Numbered from the stretch's first letter, positions 1 through 5,125 are shown. The stretch is DNA of 6,087 nucleotides from Candidatus Saccharimonadota bacterium (GCA_007135955.1 SLHW01000023.1:1-6087), one strand, 5' to 3'. Numbers and translations: made by a program. Notes: generated by a model not told the origin, from the sequence alone.

Positions 1-58
1 AGTAAATAGAAAAAAGTTGATAGACGGAAGTCAGGAAGCAAGAAAGAAGAGTAGTTAG
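1..58 (+). CDS. Possible C-terminal end of an upstream gene (5' partial)
   Basis: The frame beginning at base 2 is open from the window edge to a TAG at 56-58 and would encode 18 residues, VNRKKLIDGSQEARKKSS, a lysine/arginine-rich sequence of the kind often found at protein C-termini. The other two forward frames stop almost at once. A strong promoter follows at 79-107, which fits a gene ending here. With only 18 codons the call could easily be chance and no family can be assigned. Confidence 0.25.
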   Translation, partial: VNRKKLIDGSQEARKKSS

Positions 59-78
59 AGTAATGCTTGAGACTAAAG

Positions 79-107
79 TTGACAATACAGCATGCTTATG
101 CTAATAT
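79..107 (+). promoter_or_regulatory. Sigma70-type promoter, near consensus, for gene 117-386
   Basis: A perfect -35 TTGACA (79-84), a 17-base spacer and a -10 TAATAT (102-107) preceded by TG at 99-100, which makes an extended -10. The expected transcription start is about 113-116, only 1-4 bases before the ATG at 117, so the mRNA should be leaderless or nearly so. The spacer holds an inverted repeat, AGCAT (89-93) and ATGCT (98-102) separated by 4 bases, which could be a repressor site. Confidence 0.75.
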
Positions 108-116
108 ATAAACACT

Positions 117-386
117 ATGAAAAACAAAACACCAGAACACGAACCACCAATAGATAAAAATCACTTTGACGAGCAACGAAGGCGATATTACGGCGGAGAG
201 CTGGGTGATTTAGATGGGCAAGATATATCAGATGGTGAAAAACCTGTACCCAGTAGGCTGCATCCAGATAAAGCTGCTGAATATAGAGAGGCGCTTACAG
301 ATGCTTATAGCAAAATTATGGCTAGAGTAATTAAAGTAGAAGACGTTTCTTCTGAGCAATCTGTAATACCAGTAAGTCACGAATAA
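117..386 (+). CDS. Small charged protein of unknown function (89 aa)
   Basis: I do not recognise this family. The product is hydrophilic, with no signal peptide, no membrane segment and no cysteine, so it is probably cytoplasmic. The first half is rich in charged residues and Gly-Asp turns (RRRYYGGELGDLDGQDISDG, residues 21-40) and looks disordered; residues 50-73 (PDKAAEYREALTDAYSKIMA and following) should form one amphipathic helix, followed by a flexible tail. The ATG at 117 is the first in frame after the strong promoter and has no Shine-Dalgarno sequence, as expected for a leaderless message. It stands alone: the next gene to the right is on the opposite strand and ends 58 bases away. 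The promoter and normal codon use argue that the gene is real; its function is open. Confidence 0.7.
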   Translation: MKNKTPEHEPPIDKNHFDEQRRRYYGGELGDLDGQDISDGEKPVPSRLHPDKAAEYREALTDAYSKIMARVIKVEDVSSEQSVIPVSHE

Positions 387-444
387 GAGCAAACAAAAGT
401 CTTCTTAGTATTAACACGTTTAAATAATTGGTATGCTATGGAGC

Positions 445-921
445 CTACAGTTTGTCTTTGAGTTTGGCGATGCGGGGGGTAAAGCTTTGAGCTGCACCAT
501 CGATACCGAGAATTCGTAGCGTCTCGAGCAAGATGTAGAGTTCGTCTACCTGAGCCTGGGTAAGTTCGCCGGTTTGTTCGGATGTATGGATAAAATATTC
601 GACTTTTTCAACAAGCCATTTTTCTTCGCCGGGATCTACCTGATTGGTTTGCAGTTTTGTTGAAACTTCAGCTTCTGGTACGACTTCAAGCGAGCGAGCG
701 GAATAATCTCGCTTTTTTAGGTGGCCACGCCCGATAAGGCTGTTGATATGCAGTGCAACTGTAGCGACCGAATTATAACTAAGGCCGTCTTTGATTTCGC
801 GGTAACTCGGACTGTAGCCATGCTCGGTGATAAATGATTCGATAAAGTTTAGTAGGTCGCGCTGTTTTTTAGTCGGTCGAATGGGTTTGTCAGGTTTTTT
901 TGATGATTGACTACTGGTCAT
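445..921 (-). CDS. LexA-type winged-helix DNA-binding protein without a protease domain
   Basis: Residues 16-81 match the LexA N-terminal DNA-binding domain: PTKKQRDLLNFIESFITEHG, then YSPSYREIKDGLSYNSVATV (helix-turn-helix), LHINSLIGRGHLKKR and a wing ending in ARSLEVV. Canonical LexA is about 200 residues, and its second half is an S24 self-cleaving protease with a Ser-Lys dyad. Here residues 82-158 instead contain a short linker (STKLQTNQVDPGEE) and a helical region (KWLVEKVEYFIHTSEQTGEL, then a leucine-rich helix around 124-139) with none of the protease landmarks. It should therefore bind DNA, probably as a dimer through its C-terminal helices, but cannot be inactivated by RecA-stimulated autocleavage. 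The ATG lies inside the end of the GtrA-like gene (11-base overlap), without its own Shine-Dalgarno sequence, suggesting translational coupling. I give no symbol because calling it lexA would imply the SOS repressor. Confidence 0.8.
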   Translation of the reverse strand: MTSSQSSKKPDKPIRPTKKQRDLLNFIESFITEHGYSPSYREIKDGLSYNSVATVALHINSLIGRGHLKKRDYSARSLEVVPEAEVSTKLQTNQVDPGEEKWLVEKVEYFIHTSEQTGELTQAQVDELYILLETLRILGIDGAAQSFTPRIAKLKDKL

Positions 922-1447
922 TTTTTTGTTTGCGCTTTGGTCTTATTTCGCGGCTAGCTCGTCGTTTGCTTGGTGCATGAACATGGGTTGCGTGTACTGG
1001 ATAGTGTTTTTTGTGTTGTTTGGTTTCGCGTTTTTTGCTGCGAAATACCCAAAACTTAAACAAGAAGTAGTTATATACCGTAAAGAAGCCGGCACTTACG
1101 AACTGTCCAATATAGGGAGATACGCCAGCGAGCTCATATAGTCCACCTACGATGGCCAAATCCAACAAGAAGTTGGTAAACATCAAGGTGTAGTATTTTT
1201 CAGCAGAGGTGTGGATCTGCTTTTTAGATAGTTTTTGTTTGCCGAATACCCAAAATCGTTGTAAGTAAAAATTGACGATGACACCGATACCATACGACAG
1301 TACTCGATTGGGCCAAAATGGAATCCGAAAGATTAAATCAAAGATAGCAAAAGCTAGGTACCCACTCCAGAACTGAGCGCCACCACTGACCATATATTCG
1401 GCAATGCGTTTGAATTCTTTTTTAGTTTTTTGGTTTAGTTTTTTCAT
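911..1447 (-). CDS. GtrA-like four-helix membrane protein with a basic, His-rich tail
   Basis: The family (GtrA/DPMS type) comprises small four-helix membrane proteins linked to moving or supplying polyprenyl-linked sugars for cell-surface glycans. Hydrophobic segments lie at about residues 19-40, 46-62, 88-106 and 112-135. The diagnostic motif occurs twice, NFYLQRFWVFGK (59-70) and NYFLFKFWVFRSK (126-138), after helices 2 and 4, showing an internal two-fold repeat. The first part of helix 1 (VSGGAQFWSGYLAFAIFDLI) also fits. Residues 137-178 form an unusual tail rich in Lys, Arg and His (KQHKKHYPVHATHVHAP and following), probably on the cytoplasmic side. The ATG at 1447 lies 22 bases downstream of the extended -10 and has no visible Shine-Dalgarno sequence. 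It is the first gene of a two-gene unit with the LexA-type regulator. The exact substrate cannot be read from sequence. Confidence 0.85.
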   Translation of the reverse strand: MKKLNQKTKKEFKRIAEYMVSGGAQFWSGYLAFAIFDLIFRIPFWPNRVLSYGIGVIVNFYLQRFWVFGKQKLSKKQIHTSAEKYYTLMFTNFLLDLAIVGGLYELAGVSPYIGQFVSAGFFTVYNYFLFKFWVFRSKKRETKQHKKHYPVHATHVHAPSKRRASREIRPKRKQKNDQ

Positions 1448-1454
1448 TTTTATA

Positions 1455-1483
1455 ACTGACTGATGATTAGTATATCAGACAGT
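1455..1483. promoter_or_regulatory. Candidate operator: 10-base inverted repeat over the leftward promoter
   Basis: ACTGACTGAT (1455-1464) and ATCAGACAGT (1474-1483) are inverted copies matching at 9 of 10 positions, separated by 9 bases. Flanking TATAA (1451-1455) and TTATA (1486-1490) extend the symmetry roughly. The spacer and right arm cover the extended -10 of the leftward operon, and the expected mRNA start lies inside the left arm, so a protein-binding site is likelier than an RNA hairpin. The second gene of this operon encodes a winged-helix protein, so autoregulation is an obvious hypothesis. Confidence 0.5.
1469..1477 (-). promoter_or_regulatory. Extended -10 promoter for the GtrA/LexA-type operon
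   Basis: Read on the minus strand, bases 1477-1469 give TGATATACT, an extended -10 (TGn plus TATACT). No good -35 is present, as is common with extended -10 promoters. The expected start is near 1462, leaving a leader of about 15 bases. A second minus-strand candidate, TATAAT at 1490-1485, lies a little upstream, also without a clear -35. Confidence 0.5.
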
Positions 1484-1504
1484 AATTATAGTCGACCAGT
1501 GCGC

Positions 1505-1532
1505 TATACTTAGTGTAAATAGTAAAGGGGGG
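1505..1532 (+). promoter_or_regulatory. -10 element and strong Shine-Dalgarno for gene 1538-2194
   Basis: TATACT at 1505-1510 is a plausible -10, though no convincing -35 sits at the right distance. AAAGGGGGG at 1524-1532 is a strong Shine-Dalgarno sequence ending 5 bases before the ATG at 1538 and fixes that start. The leader would be about 20 bases. This is the clearest ribosome-binding site in the window. Confidence 0.55.
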
Positions 1533-1537
1533 ACGAG

Positions 1538-2194
1538 ATGAAACAGCAAGGTTTTTCGCCAATATGGTTTCTAGTCTTGATTTTGGTTATTGGTTTAGGT
1601 GGCGGTGCCTGGTGGTACATATCACAAGAAGACGATACCGACAGCAGTGATGCAACAACAGAACAAATAAGTACTGAGATAGAAGAGCCAGTAGTAGCTG
1701 ATAACAATACAGTGCCTGACGGATGGCGACTATATCAAAATGAAGTACTGCGCGTACAGTTTATCTATCCGGAGCAGTGGGGTGAGGTTATCGAGACCGA
1801 TTTTGATGGTCAAGGCAAGACAGAACACTATGGCTTTACAAACCTTGATTCGTTTAGCTTTGGTGGGCATCGTATAGATTATGAGTTTTTACCAAGGAGT
1901 GGATCACTGATAGATACCTCTGGCTTTCGTATGAGTCAACAAGAAGAGTATGTCTATACCGACCTATCTGGTAACGATACAGGGCCGGTTGGCGACGGCT
2001 ACACCTTAACAGATAACGGTAATTGTTTAATTAATACAGACGTAGACTTCTTTGGTGATTCCGCTTATCACGCTGTTTGCAATACCGTGAGTGAGGTTGT
2101 TCCTGGCTTTAACTTTGCCGTATATGATACAGCAGTCGTTGAAGAGGCAGTTTTTGTCGAGGTTGTTGAAAGTGTTGAGGTACTTGAAGGATAG
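1538..2194 (+). CDS. Membrane-anchored extracytoplasmic protein, PsbP-like motif (218 aa)
   Basis: An N-terminal membrane segment (residues 9-27) is followed by an acidic Ser/Thr/Asp linker (31-60) and a soluble domain of about 150 residues that should lie outside the membrane. The domain opens with GWRLYQNEVLRVQFIYPEQW (62-81), the 'short beta strand then YPxxW' pattern of PsbP-like and related lipoprotein folds. Two cysteines, C163 and C181, could form a disulfide. The extreme N-terminus, MKQQGFSPIW, resembles a type IV prepilin cleavage site (Gly-Phe after a short positive leader), but the Glu expected at position +5 is Trp, so a plain anchor is likelier. The C-terminal 30 residues are unusually Val/Glu-rich. 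It heads a run of three similar single-pass proteins. The specific function is unknown; a role at the cell surface is inferred. Confidence 0.75.
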   Translation: MKQQGFSPIWFLVLILVIGLGGGAWWYISQEDDTDSSDATTEQISTEIEEPVVADNNTVPDGWRLYQNEVLRVQFIYPEQWGEVIETDFDGQGKTEHYGFTNLDSFSFGGHRIDYEFLPRSGSLIDTSGFRMSQQEEYVYTDLSGNDTGPVGDGYTLTDNGNCLINTDVDFFGDSAYHAVCNTVSEVVPGFNFAVYDTAVVEEAVFVEVVESVEVLEG

Positions 2195-2196
2195 CG

Positions 2197-2225
2197 TTGA
2201 CTAATCACAAGCACAAAAGTATAGT
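2197..2225 (+). promoter_or_regulatory. Sigma70-type promoter for gene 2238-2720
   Basis: TTGACT (2197-2202) and TATAGT (2220-2225) are separated by exactly 17 bases; each hexamer has five of six consensus positions. The predicted start at about 2231-2234 leaves a leader of only some 4-7 bases before the ATG at 2238, too short for a Shine-Dalgarno sequence. Confidence 0.65.
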
Positions 2226-2237
2226 TTAGGTAAAGAC

Positions 2238-2720
2238 ATGGCAAAACCAACCGTAACAAGCACCAGCAAAAACTCACCAGTCAAAATTATATTGGCAATT
2301 ATATTGGCGTTATCTTTGGCAGGTAATGGTTTTTTGTTGTGGCAGTACACCGAGACGCAGGATGAGCTTGCTCAGGCCGAACAAACCATTGAGTTATTTA
2401 TGTCTGATCCTGAGAGCGCGCAACAAGCCAGTGTCGCTGAATATGTTGAGCAAGTAAGCAGAGTCTACGACCTGCCAGCTGACGAAACTCCAACGGTCGC
2501 TACAGTGAGAGACAAAGAACTACTTGATGAGCAACCATTCTTTGAACGAGCCGAAAACGGTGACATCGTATTGATTTACCCTGAGGCTGAACTGGCGATT
2601 TTGTATCGGCCAGCAACTGGTCAGCTTGTTAACGTCAGTAGCCTAGCAATCGATGATGACAGTGAAGCACTCGATATCCAAGAACAACAGATTGATTCTA
2701 GTGGCTTAGATGCTGAATAG
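2238..2720 (+). CDS. Single-pass membrane protein with a domain recurrent in Patescibacteria (160 aa)
   Basis: Residues 1-16 are a short basic cytoplasmic tail, 17-37 a membrane helix, and 38-58 (TETQDELAQAEQTIELF) a short coiled coil similar in layout to DivIC/FtsL-type proteins. A compact region follows at about 78-135: DLPADETPTVATVRDKELL, then PFFERAENGDIVLIYPEAE and LAILYRPATGQLVNV. From memory of Patescibacteria proteins, the pattern 'LPxxExPTxAxVxD ... FFxxAxNGDxVLIYP ... AILYRP' recurs across the group without a named function. The last 25 residues are acidic and probably disordered. The layout suggests a cell-envelope protein with its C-terminal domain outside. It lies 43 bases after gene 1538 but has its own good promoter. 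The ATG at 2238 is the only start that keeps the basic tail before the helix. Confidence 0.8.
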   Translation: MAKPTVTSTSKNSPVKIILAIILALSLAGNGFLLWQYTETQDELAQAEQTIELFMSDPESAQQASVAEYVEQVSRVYDLPADETPTVATVRDKELLDEQPFFERAENGDIVLIYPEAELAILYRPATGQLVNVSSLAIDDDSEALDIQEQQIDSSGLDAE

Positions 2721-2737
2721 CATATCTTGACCTCTTG

Positions 2738-2779
2738 TTCGCAAAAAACATAAAAATTGTCTATAATAACAACAAGGGT
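2738..2779 (+). promoter_or_regulatory. Promoter and ribosome-binding region for gene 2790-3482
   Basis: A perfect -10 TATAAT lies at 2762-2767, with a weak -35 TTCGCA (2738-2743) 18 bases upstream. AAGGGT at 2774-2779 can serve as a Shine-Dalgarno sequence, ten bases before the ATG at 2790. GGGT (2776-2779) is complementary to ACCC (2786-2789) directly before the ATG, so a small hairpin could partly mask the site. Confidence 0.5.
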
Positions 2780-2789
2780 AACTTAACCC

Positions 2790-3482
2790 ATGTCAAACGT
2801 ATACACACACGAAAATCGCAATAAGAGCCTGAAGCGGGGCCTTCTAGCTGTGAGCTTTTTAGTTGGTTTGGCTGGGGTAGTGATGGTTATAGCGTTTATT
2901 TATAATGATTTGCGACTAAATCAATCAGAAGAGGTAATTGGTACAGAGCGTACAGTTGCTCAGGTACTTGGAAATACTGACACGACACTAATCAACGAAG
3001 ATAATTTTGAATTTGAACTACCAGGTGACTGGCGAGAGATAGATAAAGTAAATCGGCCTACCGAACAGAGTATTACGTGGCAGGCGACACTTCGAGACGA
3101 AGACAACCGTTGGCTCAAGCTTTACATCAATACCATACCTCAAGACCAGGCAGTCGTTCGTTTATTACCAGTAAGTGTTAATCAGTCACGAATGCAGCGC
3201 GGCCAACTGTCTGGACACTGCAATACCTTTACCGGAGAGGCTGCCGCTGGGCAGCGTTACCCGTTAGCAAAGTGGCAAGATGTTGATTTTTTGTGTGATG
3301 CTGGCCGGAGAGTAAGTGTGAATATAATCGGTACTGGTCAGGCCGGCCAACCCAACAACACAATTGAAATAACTGGTGAAAACAGCGGGACTAATCGATA
3401 CTTCTTCGTCTATACCGATCAAAACATTCGACCAAATTTTGAAATACTTTACAACGCAATAAATTCATTTCGAGCGAAATAG
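2790..3482 (+). CDS. Membrane-anchored extracytoplasmic protein, PsbP-like motif (230 aa)
   Basis: A basic N-terminal tail (THENRNKSLKRG) precedes one membrane helix at about residues 19-39, and the remaining 190 residues should be outside the cell membrane. The soluble part contains INEDNFEFELPGDWREIDKV (68-87), the same 'F-x-F-x-x-P-x-x-W' start seen in gene 1538, and ends with NRYFFVYTDQNIRPNFEILY (202-221), an aromatic ending that I associate with Saccharibacteria envelope proteins. Two cysteines, C144 and C169, are spaced like the pair in gene 1538 and may form a disulfide. The two genes are probably distant paralogues flanking the 160-residue coiled-coil protein. No catalytic motif is visible. 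A role in the cell envelope, perhaps with its two neighbours, is inference. Confidence 0.75.
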   Translation: MSNVYTHENRNKSLKRGLLAVSFLVGLAGVVMVIAFIYNDLRLNQSEEVIGTERTVAQVLGNTDTTLINEDNFEFELPGDWREIDKVNRPTEQSITWQATLRDEDNRWLKLYINTIPQDQAVVRLLPVSVNQSRMQRGQLSGHCNTFTGEAAAGQRYPLAKWQDVDFLCDAGRRVSVNIIGTGQAGQPNNTIEITGENSGTNRYFFVYTDQNIRPNFEILYNAINSFRAK

Positions 3483-3488
3483 GAATCA

Positions 3489-3508
3489 GCAAGCAGTAGC
3501 CGGCTTGC
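3489..3508 (+). terminator. Hairpin after gene 2790-3482, possible weak terminator
   Basis: GCAAGC (3489-3494) and GCTTGC (3503-3508) form a perfect six-pair stem with an 8-base loop, starting 7 bases after the stop codon. No run of T follows, so it is not a classical intrinsic terminator. It may stabilise the 3' end of the mRNA or mark a transcript boundary before the riboswitch region. Confidence 0.35.
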
Positions 3509-3533
3509 GTATAGGTAAAATGGCGAAAAAAAT

Positions 3534-3566
3534 ACTACATGTAGTGTAGGGTTTGTGAGTTATACT
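3534..3566 (+). promoter_or_regulatory. Perfect palindrome and candidate -10 upstream of the riboswitch
   Basis: ACTACATGTAGT (3534-3545) is a perfect 12-base palindrome. TATACT (3561-3566) is a candidate -10, the same hexamer as at two other promoters in this window, but no -35 can be seen, and the palindrome sits where the -35 would be. A start at about 3572-3574 would fall at the edge of the aptamer's proposed closing stem, so either the stem is shorter than proposed or transcription begins further upstream. Confidence 0.35.
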
Positions 3567-3567
3567 A

Positions 3568-3690
3568 CTAGCAGTAGAGAAACTTTAATATAAAAACGCT
3601 GGAATCTCGTGCAAATCGAGAACTGTGCCGCAACGGTGATGAGGCTTGCCTCTCAGTCCGATACAGCTAGATAAGTCTCCCGAGCAGGAG
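3568..3690 (+). ncRNA. Cobalamin (B12) riboswitch aptamer
   Basis: The conserved core of the B12 aptamer is readable base by base: GGAAT (3601-3605); a stem TCTCG (3605-3609)/CGAGA (3617-3621) closing the loop TGCAAAT; then ACTGTGCCGCAACGGTGA (3622-3639), the counterpart of the usual ACTGTCCCGCAACTGTGA; a variable hairpin GAGG/CCTC (3641-3644/3649-3652); and the B12 box AGTCCGATAC (3655-3664), the counterpart of AGTCAGGAGAC. CTAGC (3568-3572) can pair with GCTAG (3666-3670) as the closing stem. CTCC/GGAG (3677-3680/3687-3690) may be the following hairpin used for a loop-loop contact. Known members bind adenosyl-, methyl- or hydroxocobalamin and usually shut expression off when ligand is present. 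The form bound here cannot be told from the sequence. Confidence 0.85.
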
Positions 3691-3695
3691 CAGTT

Positions 3696-3741
3696 CACTA
3701 CCGGACTAGTGTCTTCTCGCTCAAGAACTAAGCAGAAGACA
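3696..3741 (+). promoter_or_regulatory. Probable riboswitch expression platform masking the start codon region
   Basis: Two hairpins follow the aptamer. CACTA (3696-3700) pairs with TAGTG (3707-3711), and TGTCTTCT (3710-3717) pairs perfectly with AGAAGACA (3734-3741), the 8 bases immediately before the ATG at 3742. They overlap at 3710-3711, so they partly compete. The second would cover the only purine-rich ribosome-binding candidate, AGAAG (3734-3738). No T-run follows either stem, which points to control of translation rather than termination. Confidence 0.55.
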
Positions 3742-5112
3742 ATGACTACAGCAAAACTTGAAACATTACCAGAAACAGCAGCAACTCAATCAAGGTGGGG
3801 GCTCGCTCACGAAATGCATCCAGGGGCCGTAGAGGCTGCTCGCCAAAAAACTCGTCGACTCGTCGGAAGGGTCGCGCTCCAAACTACTGTCCAGATTAAT
3901 CCGGTCGCAGCTGAGCTCGAGCAATCTTCTTCTACATTGCTAGGGTCACTTCGTGCTGCAGTAGCCGGTGACTGTGCCGCTAAAGAATCGGTTCGATTAA
4001 ATACAGCTACTAACGTAGCAGAAATGTTATACAAGGCTGGACATCAGACGCGAGTAGAGCTTGATATTGTTGCTGGTAAATTGATGCAAGGCGGTAAATC
4101 ACTTACAGATATTCAGGCGAATTCGTTACGCTATAGCGAGCTTAATGATTTGATGAGGCGTCGAACTGAGCAGGAATTAGAAAACGCTCACACATTTGAA
4201 GAGCTGCTCGGAGGAGATGTACTCGATACCCATGACGCGGTGGTGTTTTCGCTGAGCCCTGATGATGCACAGACAAAACAAAAATATGGGTTTTTCACCG
4301 AAACGGAGACATGCTCGATACAGCTAATTAAGAAACAGCGCCATGACAAACTAGCTCTTGAAACCGCTTTAGTTGCCGGTAAATCTCATTCAAACGCGCA
4401 GCGCCATGATAAGGCTGCAATCGAGGCCTTAGCTGCAAGGCGAGGAGTCACGATTGAACTTGCAGATGCAGAAGATAGTTTGCGGCAAGTGGTGCTAGTT
4501 CCAAAAGCTGACCTACCAAATGGCGTTAGTGATATTGTGCGAGAGTATGATGCTGCAACTAAAGCGAATGTGTTTTATGGTCAAGAAATTGACGCTTCGG
4601 CATCTCGAGATTACCAGGAGCACGCAAAAGAATGTGAACTTAAAAATAAATCATTTGATAGCCTAGTAAAAAAAGTGACAACCCAGTTACTTGAAGAAGC
4701 AGATACTTTGCTGTCACCCAGTGCGGCTACTAAACGACTACATAAATTAACCGAGCAGGCTCTCGTGAAGGCTGCAATAACTGACAGCGAGATTGATGAA
4801 CGAGTATTTGGCGATCAGGCTGCTATGTATATTACTCGAGCTCGCCAGGAAACTAATAGTGGTAACACGGAAAAAATGCTTGAGTTGCAGCAAAAAGCAG
4901 TTGAGACTGCCGTAGCTAGTGCTTGCCCGATGTTTTTTGGTGGTGAGTCAAAAAATAGTATGACCGAATACGATCCACTACTAATGCTCTTTGGCGAAGA
5001 TAAATATGGCTCTTTGGCCTTTCGCTGTCCAGCTAAGAATTGCTTAAATGTTCGAAGCACTAATCAACTGATTGAGTCGTGCCAAGGTTGTGGCGCCAGC
5101 GTTCGGTGTTAA
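3742..5112 (+). CDS. Unknown 456-aa protein with C-terminal zinc ribbon, under B12 riboswitch
   Basis: I cannot name this family. The protein is mostly helical and soluble, with no signal peptide or membrane segment. An Ala/Glu-rich helical region (about 1-160) leads to a mixed alpha/beta part near 162-270 (HDAVVFSLSPDDAQTKQKYG, then RRGVTIELADAEDS and VVLVPKADLPNGVSDIVREY), another helical region (290-395) with the motif SACPM (393-397), and a zinc ribbon C429-x4-C434-x12-C447-x2-C450 with a final C456. A short duplication, QRHDK at 199-203 and 220-224, is present. There is no DxHxxG cobalamin-binding motif. The ATG at 3742 is chosen because the upstream in-frame TTG at 3646 lies inside the aptamer, where translation would conflict with folding. 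Synthesis is probably reduced when cobalamin is plentiful. It is the first gene of a close-packed cluster. Confidence 0.85.
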   Translation: MTTAKLETLPETAATQSRWGLAHEMHPGAVEAARQKTRRLVGRVALQTTVQINPVAAELEQSSSTLLGSLRAAVAGDCAAKESVRLNTATNVAEMLYKAGHQTRVELDIVAGKLMQGGKSLTDIQANSLRYSELNDLMRRRTEQELENAHTFEELLGGDVLDTHDAVVFSLSPDDAQTKQKYGFFTETETCSIQLIKKQRHDKLALETALVAGKSHSNAQRHDKAAIEALAARRGVTIELADAEDSLRQVVLVPKADLPNGVSDIVREYDAATKANVFYGQEIDASASRDYQEHAKECELKNKSFDSLVKKVTTQLLEEADTLLSPSAATKRLHKLTEQALVKAAITDSEIDERVFGDQAAMYITRARQETNSGNTEKMLELQQKAVETAVASACPMFFGGESKNSMTEYDPLLMLFGEDKYGSLAFRCPAKNCLNVRSTNQLIESCQGCGASVRC

Positions 5113-5125
5113 AATAATAAGAAGT

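Noticed and set aside
387..444. Bidirectional terminator between the convergent genes
   Set aside because: Only weak AT-rich complementarity around TTAA/TTTAA was found, with no stable GC stem followed by a T-run on either strand.
908..930. Run of seven A on the minus strand at the GtrA/LexA-type junction as a programmed frameshift making a fusion
   Set aside because: The downstream frame is +1 relative to GtrA, not the -1 usual at A-rich slip sites, and a proper ATG sits right after the run; simple translational coupling explains the overlap.
926..1141. Plus-strand open frame antisense to the GtrA-like gene
   Set aside because: It is a shadow of a confidently identified gene and has no promoter or ribosome-binding site of its own.
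1538..1570. Type IV prepilin signal in gene 1538
   Set aside because: GFSPIW resembles the cleavage site but lacks the Glu at +5, and the rest of the protein has a PsbP-like rather than a pilin pattern. Kept only as an alternative.
3646..3741. N-terminal extension of the 456-aa protein from a TTG at 3646 (488 aa)
   Set aside because: The extension would be translated from the variable hairpin loop and B12 box of the riboswitch. There is no ribosome-binding site before the TTG, and the ATG at 3742 fits the expression platform.
5072..5125. Upstream start for the small zinc-ribbon protein
   Set aside because: It would lie inside the preceding gene's zinc-ribbon codons. The ATG at 5126 gives a normal short N-terminus after a 13-base gap.
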